DNA of 64,000 nt from CAZEAC01 sp964510065 (GTDB taxonomy: Bacteria; Bdellovibrionota_C; UBA2361; CAIXSY01). A program made the translations under genes and the position numbers. This document shows, piece after piece, positions 28,733 through 37,286 of the stretch. Each line of letters begins with the position of its first letter. The stretch's first letter is position 1. The DNA lies in contig CAZEAC010000001.1 in the NCBI GenBank assembly GCA_964510065.1, positions 62,001 through 126,000 on the forward strand, given 5' to 3'. The notes under the pieces were generated by a model, which made no database searches, had not been told where the DNA came from, and saw only the letters and a list, made by a program, of their open reading frames with translations.

Positions 28733-29515
28733 CTAAAGCCTTTTAGTGTTGATAAAGTTTAAAAGCTTGTCATGTATTACACCGTTAGAAGCAACGAGGT
28801 GGCCGTATCGCACGGGCCCACGCTTAAAGCAAATTGGTTTGCCATGCTCATCCGTTACCCTACCGCCACTTTCCTGAATCATGACCGAAGGCGCAGCCAA
28901 GTCCCACTCCTGATGGTGCACAAGCTTAATGATAATTCCGTCAAGCTCACCTCGACAAAGTCTTAAAAAAGCCATCCCCGAATCGAGCCAATCCGGGTAG
29001 ACGAATTCAGAGTTGGTAATCTCAAAATGGCGAAGATATATCGCATGCTTTCTCAGATCGCCTACCGATGAAACCGCGAGTGGCAAACCATTAAGTTTTG
29101 CACCTATCCCCTGCCCCGCTACCGCCAGCAGCCCACGTACCGGGAAATACATTATGCCGAACTCAATATTCACTCCGACAGAGAGTCCAAGCAGCACCGA
29201 AAAATCATCCCGCCCTTCGATAAAAGACTTGGTTCCGTCGAGCGGATCGATAATCCAGGCTCGCGGCGCGGTTTTGAGCACTTCATTAGCCTTTGACTCT
29301 TCAGAATAGATAGCGTCATTTGGAAAGAGCCTTGCAAGGCCCGCGAGAAGGATTTCGTTAGACTCAAAGTCAGCCTTGGTAACGAAAGTTCCATCACTCT
29401 TCTTGGTTACCTTCAAATCCTGATTACTCTGAGCACCGGGCCAGTATTGTAATAGTTTCTTTCCGGCCTCTTTGACCAGGTCTTCAAGCGCACGTCGTTC
29501 TTGATCTGAAAGCAT
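28733..29515 (-). CDS. inositol monophosphatase-family phosphatase (CysQ/HisN-like)
   Basis: A 260-residue Mg-dependent, Li-sensitive-type phosphatase. The metal sites are YSEESKA (Glu), IDPLDGTKSFIEG (the DPxDGT motif) and EWDLAAPSVMIQESGG (the WDxAA motif). The sequence is closest in feel to 3'(2'),5'-bisphosphate nucleotidase CysQ, but inositol or histidinol phosphatase is possible. The ATG at 29515 begins MLSDQERRALEDL, as the family expects. The frame extends to 29581 but without support. Confidence 0.88.
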   Translation of the reverse strand: MLSDQERRALEDLVKEAGKKLLQYWPGAQSNQDLKVTKKSDGTFVTKADFESNEILLAGLARLFPNDAIYSEESKANEVLKTAPRAWIIDPLDGTKSFIEGRDDFSVLLGLSVGVNIEFGIMYFPVRGLLAVAGQGIGAKLNGLPLAVSSVGDLRKHAIYLRHFEITNSEFVYPDWLDSGMAFLRLCRGELDGIIIKLVHHQEWDLAAPSVMIQESGGRVTDEHGKPICFKRGPVRYGHLVASNGVIHDKLLNFINTKRL

Positions 29516-29583
29516 ATGACCAGGTAAACTTATGCTATTACAAGAATACGTTAAACCCCCATCGCCAATATTTGGTAACACGA

Positions 29584-29934
29584 ATGAGAGAACAGAATCG
29601 CAGAATTTCGAACTTATCGGTCAAAAATGCGCGGCTAAATTTCAGCGAGCGCTGCTACCAGCTTCTGCGTGAAGTCCCGGCCGGACGAGTCACGACATAT
29701 GCCCTTATCGCGAAAGCTTTAGGCAGCAAAGGATATCGCGCCGTGGGAAACTCAATGCATCGCAATCCTCATGCGCCAGAGGTACCATGTCACCGGGTGG
29801 TTAGAAGCGACGGAGCAATTGGCGGCTTCGCGCAGGGCCCCAAGAAAAAGATCGCCATGCTTAGCCGTGAAGGAATTACCGTACGAAACGGCAAAGTAGA
29901 GAATCTCGAGCAAGTTCTTTACCTCTTTAACTAG
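29584..29934 (+). CDS. MGMT-type methylated-DNA-cysteine methyltransferase domain protein
   Basis: A 116-residue protein containing only the C-terminal DNA-binding and active-site domain of O6-alkylguanine-DNA alkyltransferases. It has VPAGRVTTYALIAKALG, the RAVGNSMHRNP arginine-finger helix and the PCHRVV motif with the acceptor Cys. It therefore can accept alkyl groups, unlike ATL proteins where the Cys is replaced. The usual N-terminal Ada-like domain is absent. It is divergent from the phosphatase gene across about 70 bases. Confidence 0.9.
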   Translation: MREQNRRISNLSVKNARLNFSERCYQLLREVPAGRVTTYALIAKALGSKGYRAVGNSMHRNPHAPEVPCHRVVRSDGAIGGFAQGPKKKIAMLSREGITVRNGKVENLEQVLYLFN

Positions 29935-30005
29935 CGAGGCTTCGCCTCGAGACCATCAAGCCAAGGAATCTAGTCTCGGTCCATTTGATAAAAAAATGGA
30001 AGAGG

Positions 30006-30926
30006 CTAGCCAGCTGATAGTGCAATTTTAGAATGTGATGATTCTATCACAATCGCAGAGAGCTCCCCTACCCTTGCCACCAAACTTTCAAGAAGCGCAC
30101 GAAGGTGGAGGAATTGCCGCGCAGTGTTCGATTCGAGCGAGCGAAGGGTTGCCAAAAGAGTCTCGTATTCGCCACGCAGCTCAAAGAGTCCTGCTTCCTT
30201 GCTCACTGCAAAAACTGTGTGCTTTTCATTGCGAATATCGCTGCTTTCTGGGCGTCCCCTATTCTCAATGCTTCCAAAGCGATCAAGATAGTCATCAACT
30301 AGTTGAAATACTACACCCGCCTGTGTCCCAAGATTTGAAAGTATCGCTTGGTGAAGCGGCTCGACAACTGCGCTTAGCGCGCCGATTTTCGCTGCCGCTC
30401 GAAAGAGCGCGGCAGTTTTTAGGGTTATTGTCTTGCGGTAATCAAATTCCCCGCAATCTGAGCACACATCAAGCTGCTGGCCGCCACACAGATCGGAGAA
30501 GGCTCGGCTTAGCTCTGCGACGATGGCCAGCTTTTGTGGAGCTGCCATACCGCCGCACTCAGTGACAATGCGGAAGGCCTGGGAAATCATAAAATCCGCA
30601 GCAAGCAGGGCTGTAGGTTCGTCAAAAGCACGGTGGCAAGAAGGACGACCCCGGCGAAAATCATCATTGTCCATGCAAGGAAGGTCATCATGTATCAATG
30701 AGGCTGCATGTAAGAGCTCGATAGCGCAGGCAGGCTCCAGCATGAGCCTGGCTGCCGACCCCGGGCAAAAATCTTCGGCTACAGCGAAGACAAAACGAGG
30801 GCGAACTCTCTTGCCAGCGGGAAAAAGTGCGTAGAGCACCGCGGCGCGCAGCCTCTCAACAGTGCTCGATCGAATCGATAGCTCCTTAAGAAGATCTTCG
30901 AAGTCAGCAAGGGCCAGATCTAACAT
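30006..30926 (-). CDS. ispA: short-chain polyprenyl diphosphate synthase (farnesyl/geranylgeranyl type)
   Basis: A 306-residue trans-prenyltransferase that builds C15/C20 diphosphates from IPP and DMAPP. The first aspartate-rich motif is HDDLPCMDND, with the two-residue insertion of bacterial IspA-type enzymes, and the second is FQLVDDYLDRFG. PAGKRVRPRFVFAVAE holds the Arg residues for IPP. Chain length cannot be settled by eye. It follows folC by 23 bases on the same strand, so parA-parB-folC-ispA may be one transcription unit. The products feed quinone and undecaprenyl synthesis. Confidence 0.9.
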   Translation of the reverse strand: MLDLALADFEDLLKELSIRSSTVERLRAAVLYALFPAGKRVRPRFVFAVAEDFCPGSAARLMLEPACAIELLHAASLIHDDLPCMDNDDFRRGRPSCHRAFDEPTALLAADFMISQAFRIVTECGGMAAPQKLAIVAELSRAFSDLCGGQQLDVCSDCGEFDYRKTITLKTAALFRAAAKIGALSAVVEPLHQAILSNLGTQAGVVFQLVDDYLDRFGSIENRGRPESSDIRNEKHTVFAVSKEAGLFELRGEYETLLATLRSLESNTARQFLHLRALLESLVARVGELSAIVIESSHSKIALSAG

Positions 30927-30949
30927 ATTGATATCATTAGATATTTAAG

Positions 30950-32272
30950 CTAAACCGGCTGTCTTGGCCAGAGCAATATCGGCTCCTTTGAGAGCAACTT
31001 ACGAAGTTCACCCAGCAGATATATAGACCCGGTTAGCACCAAAGGAATAGCACAGTCCCCACCAAAAGAGAAAAGACGTTCATCTAAAAACCGATTATAG
31101 TCAGAGCCATATTGCTGCGAACTTATTCCAAAACTCGATAGCTTCGCGGCAAGCTCTGCGCTGGAAACTGCATGGGTTGCTCCCGACTTCAACAGACTCC
31201 AGTGCGCGGCATAAGGAGCCAGCTTCTCCAACATCTCTTCCCAATGCTTTGTATGTAACACTCCAAATCCGAGATCGACCTTGGTAATGCCCGATGACTT
31301 AAGATAGTTAACAAGCGATTCCACACCAGGAACATTGTGAGCAGCATCTAGTATAACCCTTCGGCCTCGAACGTTAAGCTCCTCAAGCCTTGCCGGCCAA
31401 AATACTGCGCTTACGCCACTACTACAGTGCTCAGGTTTTAATCCAAGGGTAAGTGCCGATTGCACTGCCAAAGAAGCATTGTGAAGCTGATGCGCGCCTT
31501 TCAAAGATGGTTGAATGTTAAAGCGATGGCCAGCGCGATCAACGAAACAAGGCAGGTCCGAATCCTCTACAACCCAGAAATCCGTGCCATATATAGCGGC
31601 CTCAATACTAAGGGCACTAGCTGACTCAAGTAGCTTCTCTCGTGCTTCGGGGTAAACATTACCAATTATCGCGCGAGTACCGGACTTAAATATGCCGCTT
31701 TTCTCTCGCGCAATTGCACGTAGCCCCCTCCCTAATACGTCCTCATGATCAAAGTCTATATTAGTAATAACAGCGATCTCAGGGCATTTAAGTACGTTCG
31801 TAGCATCAAGACGGCCACCAAGCCCGACCTCAACGACCATAAAATCAAGCCTTTTGTCGAAAAAAGCCAAAAATCCGAGCGCTGTGATAGCCTCAAAATA
31901 GCTCGGAACAACTCCCGATGCTGCTGAAGCTGCCTTAATCTCCAGTGCATAGCTCGATAGCTCATCTTCGGTGATTGCCGCTCCATCGACTACAACTCGC
32001 TCTGTCTGATTTGAAAGGTGCGGAGAGCTAATCAGGCCCACTCGCCGGCCACTCGCTGCAAGGATGGAGCAACAAGCTACCGATACAGAGCCCTTTCCAT
32101 TGGTTCCAGTAACGTGAATTGACGGAATTTTATCCTGCGGATTACCAAGATACTGGCAGAGCTTCCGCATCGAGCTTAGAGAGAACTCGCCTCTCCCACC
32201 CCACATCTCGAGCGAGCCAAGATATTCGAGACCAGAAAGATCACCCATAAAACAGCCACTGAATATTCTCAA
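30950..32272 (-). CDS. folC: bifunctional folylpolyglutamate / dihydrofolate synthase
   Basis: A 440-residue Mur-ligase-fold ATP-dependent enzyme that adds glutamate to dihydropteroate or tetrahydrofolate. The P-loop is HVTGTNGKGSVSVAC, followed by GLISSPHL, VVEVGLGGRLDATNV, the central ITNIDFDHEDVLG metal site, and RVILDAAHNVPG of the second domain. The C-terminal VLTGSIYLLGELR fits. The start may be TTG at 32272 (GAGGGG upstream) or ATG at 32248. parB lies 114 bases upstream, with two palindromes between. Confidence 0.93.
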   Translation of the reverse strand: MRIFSGCFMGDLSGLEYLGSLEMWGGRGEFSLSSMRKLCQYLGNPQDKIPSIHVTGTNGKGSVSVACCSILAASGRRVGLISSPHLSNQTERVVVDGAAITEDELSSYALEIKAASAASGVVPSYFEAITALGFLAFFDKRLDFMVVEVGLGGRLDATNVLKCPEIAVITNIDFDHEDVLGRGLRAIAREKSGIFKSGTRAIIGNVYPEAREKLLESASALSIEAAIYGTDFWVVEDSDLPCFVDRAGHRFNIQPSLKGAHQLHNASLAVQSALTLGLKPEHCSSGVSAVFWPARLEELNVRGRRVILDAAHNVPGVESLVNYLKSSGITKVDLGFGVLHTKHWEEMLEKLAPYAAHWSLLKSGATHAVSSAELAAKLSSFGISSQQYGSDYNRFLDERLFSFGGDCAIPLVLTGSIYLLGELRKLLSKEPILLWPRQPV

Positions 32273-32283
32273 AGCCCCTCAGC

Positions 32284-32298
32284 GTCCCACGGTGGGAC
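32284..32298. promoter_or_regulatory. palindrome site 1 between parB and folC (parS-like or operator)
   Basis: GTCCCACGGTGGGAC is a perfect inverted repeat of 7-bp half-sites around one central base. The same sequence in the opposite orientation occurs at 32358-32372. The half-site GTCCCAC resembles the parS half-site GTTTCAC, but with one extra central base. There is no T-run, so it is not a standard terminator. Confidence 0.5.
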
Positions 32299-32357
32299 AG
32301 CACTGCACTCTAGAGGTAACAACAGGAAACATGGAGATAATGAGAAAAGCTTACTTC

Positions 32358-32372
32358 GTCCCACCGTGGGAC
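32358..32372. promoter_or_regulatory. palindrome site 2 between parB and folC (parS-like or operator)
   Basis: GTCCCACCGTGGGAC, the reverse complement of site 1, lies 15 bases after the parB stop. The 59-bp spacing between the sites and their opposite orientation suggest a protein-binding pair. Confidence 0.5.
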
Positions 32373-32386
32373 ACATCGGCAAATTT

Positions 32387-33259
32387 CTACTGGGCAGGCG
32401 CCACAACAAGCTTCCTGAAAAGCTCCTGCAGATCTCCTTCTGAGTAAAATTCGATGGTAAGCTTTCCGCTCTCGCCGTTTATCGCTGATCGGCTCATTTT
32501 CACCTTGAGGCCGAGAGCTCTCTGAATCTCGTCGGTAATTCTTTGATCCTCTGGGCTAAGTGGCGCAGCTACTCCCCGTTTATCTTCGGTATCCTTCTCA
32601 ATGTCTTTCTCGAGCTGTCGTCGCGTAAGTGTATCAAGATCCTTCAGGTAGCTCGCTCTGATTTCCTCGTCTTCAATCTTTGCTAGAAGCAGAATCTTTG
32701 ACTCGGCTGCGCCTTCGCGAAGCGCATTTAGCAGATCGTCGGGCAGCTCAAGAATCTCGAGGCTTCTTTGCACAAGGCTCTTAGAGACCCCAAGTCTATC
32801 GGCAACGTCGCGAACGCTAAGATTGAAAGTTTCTTTAAGTGCTCCGATTGCATGCGCACGCTCGAGTGGGCTTAGGTCAGCGCGCTGCAGGTTCTCAACA
32901 AGCTGCATGGCGAGAGTTCGATCGCCAGTTGTGTCATCGCTTTGATCAATCAAGGCGGGAATAGAATCAAGACCAGCAAGCTGCGAGGCACGAAGCCGTC
33001 GTTCGCCAGCGATCAGCATGTATCGCCCGGGGGTTTTGCCAGGGCGGACTAAAACTGGGCTCAGAACTCCGTAGGTCTTGATAGACTCGGATAACTCCTT
33101 GAGTCGTTCTTCATCGAAATTAACACGAGGCTGATTTGGATCTCTTTCAATTGAGCCTAGTGGGAGTTCGCGGTAGGGGATTCCAAAACGTTCGCGCTCT
33201 TCGAGCTTCGGGCCTGAAAGCAGGGGATTATTAGCTAGTGTTAACTTGCGCTTACTCAT
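32387..33259 (-). CDS. parB: ParB-type chromosome/plasmid partition protein
   Basis: A 290-residue CTP-dependent clamp protein. The N-terminal ParB/Srx domain carries YRELPLGSIERDPNQPR, and LIAGERRLRASQLAG includes the GERR CTP-binding motif. A helix-turn-helix follows (LSVRDVADRLGVSKSLVQRS) that reads parS, and the C-terminal dimerisation part ends LQELFRKLVVAP. The start overlaps the parA stop by eight bases. It is a full-length chromosomal-type ParB. Confidence 0.95.
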   Translation of the reverse strand: MSKRKLTLANNPLLSGPKLEERERFGIPYRELPLGSIERDPNQPRVNFDEERLKELSESIKTYGVLSPVLVRPGKTPGRYMLIAGERRLRASQLAGLDSIPALIDQSDDTTGDRTLAMQLVENLQRADLSPLERAHAIGALKETFNLSVRDVADRLGVSKSLVQRSLEILELPDDLLNALREGAAESKILLLAKIEDEEIRASYLKDLDTLTRRQLEKDIEKDTEDKRGVAAPLSPEDQRITDEIQRALGLKVKMSRSAINGESGKLTIEFYSEGDLQELFRKLVVAPAQ

Positions 33260-34046
33260 CGAGAATCTCCTTTGCTAACGATAGATAGTCTTCGGCTCCA
33301 GTTGATTTTGGTGCGTACTCAAAGATAGTTTGGCCATCAGCTGGCGCTTCGGCAAGCGCCACGTTTTCGCGGATGACCGTACTAAACACCAGGTCGCCGA
33401 AATATGCACGAATTGTATCGGCAACCGCTCGCGCGAGTCTCTTTCGATTATCGTGAAGGCAGATAAGCACTCCGCCGACAATCAGTCCAGGATTATATAT
33501 ATTCTTTACCTGATCAATCGTATCAAGCAGCTGTCTCACTCCATGGAGAGCCAAATATTCGCTCTGGACTGGAATCACCACATTCTCAGCTGCTGCAAGT
33601 GCGTTGAGTGAGAGTAGGCCAAGCGCTGGCGGGCAATCGATAATCACCACATCATAGCTGCCGACAACAGGCTGAAGCGCGCGCTTGAGGATAAGCTCTC
33701 GGCCGACAACACCACCTAGCTCGAGGTCAGCTGCACTAAGCAGAAGACTTGAAGGGACAAGATCAAGATTGTCAGATCGCTTGATAATCACCTCATTGAG
33801 CGATCGATTTCCTTTGAGAACGTCATAGATTGTAAGTTCTGGCTTGGGAGTGGGAGGATCTCCAGGTGCTGCATCTGGATCCTCATTGCTTCCCAAACCG
33901 AGATGGGTGGTAAGGTTGCTTTGCGCGTCGATATCAACGAGCAAAACCTTTTTTCCTTTTTGAGCAATTGCGGCTCCTAGATTTACCGAAGTGGTTGTTT
34001 TTCCAACGCCACCCTTTTGATTAATGACACTGATTACTTTTCCCAC
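33252..34046 (-). CDS. parA: ParA-type partition ATPase
   Basis: A 264-residue Walker-type ATPase that forms dynamic gradients on the nucleoid to segregate ParB-parS complexes. The deviant Walker A is INQKGGVGKTTTSVNLG with the signature Lys, the A' motif is LLVDIDAQSNLTT and Walker B is YDVVIIDCPPALG. The start is GTG with GGGAGAG at good distance. It has no N-terminal DNA-binding extension, so it is a type Ib/chromosomal-like ParA. A short Pro-rich insert (DAAPGDPPTPKP) follows A'. It is divergent from the rep gene across 619 bases. Confidence 0.96.
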   Translation of the reverse strand: MGKVISVINQKGGVGKTTTSVNLGAAIAQKGKKVLLVDIDAQSNLTTHLGLGSNEDPDAAPGDPPTPKPELTIYDVLKGNRSLNEVIIKRSDNLDLVPSSLLLSAADLELGGVVGRELILKRALQPVVGSYDVVIIDCPPALGLLSLNALAAAENVVIPVQSEYLALHGVRQLLDTIDQVKNIYNPGLIVGGVLICLHDNRKRLARAVADTIRAYFGDLVFSTVIRENVALAEAPADGQTIFEYAPKSTGAEDYLSLAKEILDE

Positions 34047-34665
34047 TCAACTCTCCCTGATCAATTGAATCTGTCCACTCTTACAAATATGAAACCCAAA
34101 TTCCAGCACTGAGTATGCCGCCTTTGATTTAACGCGCAGACACACAGCAACCCCTAACTAGCTAAAATCACTGTGTTTTTTAGGCAATGATTTTAGAGGC
34201 TGCTCCTTGCAGACACTTTCGCTGCCTAGAATCGAAGCATTACAAACGCTACTTACTTCACCCGTTTCGTACATCTGCGTTCAGGAAAAATTTTACCTTG
34301 CCACAGCTTCGCAAGAACTTATTCCAAATCACGTGGGAAGTCTTTAGCACTGCAAAACTATTTATCGTGTTTCTTGATAAAAAACGATCAAATTATGCCG
34401 AATCTCGTGAGGTTTCGTGAATCGAGACAAGCAGCTCACATGTATCGACATAAGTCATCACGTGAACGGAGATTAGAATAAACGCGCTTTCAAATAAATT
34501 TGTCGTGCTTGGACATAAGCTTTCACGTGAAGTGAAATAAATTTTCGTACGTAGCTTATGAGAATTATTAAAAAAAAGTTCCGCTTACTTATAACTAGTT
34601 CAACTACTAGATCATTGTTTAACTAACTAAAAGTAAGTTAGTGTTCTTGAAGATTTAACGTTGTC
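34047..34665. promoter_or_regulatory. parA-rep intergenic region, candidate origin/partition region
   Basis: The spacer between the divergent parA and rep genes is 619 bases. It holds three CACGTG words (34330, 34459, 34524), a two-copy direct repeat (see 34447-34536), and an AT-rich stretch from about 34535 to 34660 with short inverted repeats (AACTAGTT, CTAACT/AGTTAG). I see no TTATNCACA DnaA box. A 77-codon open frame at 34187 lacks any coding signature. The layout fits a plasmid-type origin with centromere sites, by analogy only. Confidence 0.45.
34447..34536. repeat. two iteron-like direct repeats GACATAAG-N4-CACGTG-AA
   Basis: GACATAAG at 34447-34454 and 34512-34519 is each followed, after exactly four bases, by CACGTGAA. 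The copies are 65 bp apart. The second site, TTTCACGTGAA, matches the centre of the standard parS sequence. Confidence 0.6.
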
Positions 34666-36387
34666 ATGGAACAGCTCCCAATCATAGATCCACCACCACC
34701 ACCTCGCAGAGTCTCGCGAGATGAGATGAATCTTGCGGAGTTTCCTCTTACGGTGCTTTCCACCCGTCCACTTACTGGGAAAAAGACTTTAGAGTTCTCA
34801 GATACCGTGCGTGGACGTAATGGTGAAGTTGTGAACCGGCAGTGGATAATTACCGGGGCGGATAAATTTGGGTTACCAACTTCCTCCGACGACGAAGTAT
34901 TGCTTGGTTTGCTCAAGCTTACAGTAAACACGGGGTTTCTCGATCCGAAGATATACTTCTCACGTTATGAATTACTAAAAATACTTCGATGGACCACAGA
35001 GGGTCGAAGTTATTCGCGGCTTCAGAAGGCATTAGATAGGCTAAGTGGTGTACGCATAAAGGCTACAAATGCTTTTTATGATAATGAGACCAAAGCGCAT
35101 AGCACTCGAAATTTTGGAATCATTGATGCTTATGAAATAAACGATGGGCGCGAAGAGGGTGCGAAGCCGAGTTTCTTTATCTGGAGTGAGGTGCTTTTTA
35201 AGTCGTACCAAGCCGGATTTATCAAAAAGTTCGACCTTGATTTCTACCTTGGCTTGAAAAGTGCCGTCTCAAAACGACTTTATCGATATCTAGACAAGCA
35301 TTTTTGGTACAGGGCCAAGGTGCAGATAAATCTCTTTACCTTAGCGCACGAGAAGCTTGGCGTCTCGAGAAACTACCAGTTTGCAAGCTCACTGAAACAA
35401 CAGCTTGATCCAGCGTTCGAGGAGCTGCGCGAAGTAGGGTTCTTGGCCCGGTCGGAGTATCAAGGTAAGGGCCATGAAACCGAAGTGTTGCTCTATGCGG
35501 GAATAGGAAAGGGCAGGGCACTGACGCCTGAAAACCGTGTGGCTGATCGGCCCGCATATCAACGCGTAGAGCATAGCGACGTGGGGAAGGGACATTCTGC
35601 GGCAGTACCTACCGTCTCGGTACCTCCCAACACTGTGACAGACTGCTTCGAGCAGAATAGTGCGGCACAAATGTTCGGGGCGACTTCGGAAACGATGTGC
35701 GAAAAGCAGAGCCTCAAACCGGGCCGCGCAACAGCTTTGGCGCTGGGCAAGGAGCCAGAATCGGGTATCGAGTGGAACGCTAGCTTGAGGGAGCGGGTCA
35801 AGGAAGATCTCGCCGCGCGTGGTCTTAAAGCATGGCAGGCTTCGCGTTTTGTTGAGGGCAAGAGCGATGAGACTATCAGTCGGATCGATCGAATTATTCA
35901 GTATTACGATTCGCTTTGCCAAAGTGGCAGCTATCTTGTAAGTAGGAGCCCGATTGGATTTCTTTACCGTGCAGTAGAGAATCCCGATAATTTTGTGCTT
36001 CCTGAGGAGCGCAAGCAGTCCGCTCAGGCAACCTTTCCGTTCAGTAAACGTGAGATTGGCAGTCGCGAGCGACCGCGAAGGCCCGTGGCAGCTAATCCTG
36101 TGCGTGATTCGCAGCAGCTTAGAGCACAGCGCGAAGAAGCTGAATATTTAGTGTTTCGCAAGAAAGAGATTAAAAAGATACGGGAGAGTGCCGAGGCCTC
36201 CATGCTGAACGCGATACAGAGCGAGGTTGAGGCGGCACTTTACAAGCTTCGTGGCGCACTTTCCGAGACGCGTTTTCGTGAGATGATAGAGGTCGGAGTT
36301 GACGAAAAGTTAGCAAAGTTATTCGCGCTGCCGACACTTGATGAATGGCTAAGAGAACAATCGAATTGTCAGAGTAGCGCGATCTGA
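34666..36387 (+). CDS. replication initiator protein, RPA-family (RepA-like)
   Basis: A 573-residue protein whose first 290 residues match the replication initiator A (RPA) family of winged-helix plasmid initiators. It starts EMNLAEFPLTVLSTR and has RQWIITGADKFGLPTSSDDE, LKILRWTTEGRSYSRLQKAL, FFIWSEVLFKSYQAGFIKKFD and KRLYRYLDKHFW. The rest is a variable, charged tail with possible helical segments. It should bind iteron-like DNA and open the origin. The gene is divergent from parAB, the usual plasmid or chromid layout, although the surroundings are housekeeping. Its stop overlaps the next start by one base (TGATG). Confidence 0.85.
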   Translation: MEQLPIIDPPPPPRRVSRDEMNLAEFPLTVLSTRPLTGKKTLEFSDTVRGRNGEVVNRQWIITGADKFGLPTSSDDEVLLGLLKLTVNTGFLDPKIYFSRYELLKILRWTTEGRSYSRLQKALDRLSGVRIKATNAFYDNETKAHSTRNFGIIDAYEINDGREEGAKPSFFIWSEVLFKSYQAGFIKKFDLDFYLGLKSAVSKRLYRYLDKHFWYRAKVQINLFTLAHEKLGVSRNYQFASSLKQQLDPAFEELREVGFLARSEYQGKGHETEVLLYAGIGKGRALTPENRVADRPAYQRVEHSDVGKGHSAAVPTVSVPPNTVTDCFEQNSAAQMFGATSETMCEKQSLKPGRATALALGKEPESGIEWNASLRERVKEDLAARGLKAWQASRFVEGKSDETISRIDRIIQYYDSLCQSGSYLVSRSPIGFLYRAVENPDNFVLPEERKQSAQATFPFSKREIGSRERPRRPVAANPVRDSQQLRAQREEAEYLVFRKKEIKKIRESAEASMLNAIQSEVEAALYKLRGALSETRFREMIEVGVDEKLAKLFALPTLDEWLREQSNCQSSAI

Positions 36388-37199
36388 TGCTGCTAAATTT
36401 CCTGCTTGGCGCCTCAGGTTTCGTACTCTTCTTGGTCGTTACCCAAGATGTACATATTTTCCCGGGAGCGTTACTCTCGCTTTTTTCAGGACGAACGCGA
36501 GACCCAAGGACTCTGCCATCCGGGGTGGAAAGCATTTTTATCTCAACTCCCGATGCGAAGAAGATTGAGCTTTGGAGACTCGCGCCTCAGCAGGAGGTAC
36601 CTCAGAAAGATCTTGTAGCACTAATCTTCCATGGTAACGGTGGCGCGCTTGAAAGCTTTTATCTGTTCCAGCTTTGGTTTTCATCTCTCGGCATTTGTAG
36701 CTATGCTTTTGACTATCGCGGCTTCGGAAAGAGCAGTGGGTGGCCAGGTGAGAAAGGAATTTCCACCGATTCTGACGCTGTGTGGAGCTACTGTGTCGAA
36801 CGTGAGAAGCTCGACCCACAGCAGATTATAATTTTCGGATTCTCGATTGGATCAGGGCCAGCATCACGTATCGCGGCGTTGCATTCGCCACGAGCTCTCA
36901 TTTTGACCTCACCGTTTACCGATCTTCGCCGGGTTGTGAGAGAGCATGGATTACTCGCAATTCTAGCACCATTTTTGAGGCACCGTTTTCCGGTAAAAGC
37001 GCATATTGAAAAGCTGAAAAGTACTTCACTTCTCCTCGTTCATGGCGGCAATGATAAAATTATCAGCCGTGTGCATGCCGAGGAACTTGAACGCTCGTAT
37101 CGTGGATCGGGCCAAGTAACCAGATTGTTCTCGGAAGGCGCGGGGCATAATTTGGTGTTTTATGAATTAAAAGACGAAATGGCGAAATGGATCGAATAG
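36387..37199 (+). CDS. membrane-anchored alpha/beta hydrolase
   Basis: A 270-residue protein of the alpha/beta-hydrolase superfamily, close to the ABHD17/YfhR-like group. It has an N-terminal hydrophobic segment (LLNFLLGASGFVLFLVV), the oxyanion-side LIFHGNGG, DYRGFGKS, the nucleophile elbow GFSIGSGPA, the acid in VHGGNDKII and the His in EGAGHNLV. The catalytic triad is thus complete. Activity is likely esterase or thioesterase at the inner membrane. It is translationally coupled to rep, which is curious but may be only positional. Confidence 0.85.
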   Translation: MLLNFLLGASGFVLFLVVTQDVHIFPGALLSLFSGRTRDPRTLPSGVESIFISTPDAKKIELWRLAPQQEVPQKDLVALIFHGNGGALESFYLFQLWFSSLGICSYAFDYRGFGKSSGWPGEKGISTDSDAVWSYCVEREKLDPQQIIIFGFSIGSGPASRIAALHSPRALILTSPFTDLRRVVREHGLLAILAPFLRHRFPVKAHIEKLKSTSLLLVHGGNDKIISRVHAEELERSYRGSGQVTRLFSEGAGHNLVFYELKDEMAKWIE

Positions 37200-37286
37200 A
37201 CTATCGCAAGAGATTCTGCAGCTCGAAGACCTTTTGCTCTTCAATGGGTATTTCTGCATTTAGTTTTCCTCGTTATATCTTTGTCT

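Noticed and set aside
34187..34420. 77-codon plus-strand ORF in the parA-rep spacer
   Set aside because: No ribosome binding site, atypical composition, and overlap with the candidate partition sites.
34047..34665. DnaA boxes in the parA-rep spacer
   Set aside because: No TTATNCACA or its complement was seen when reading the region, so a DnaA-type oriC is not claimed.
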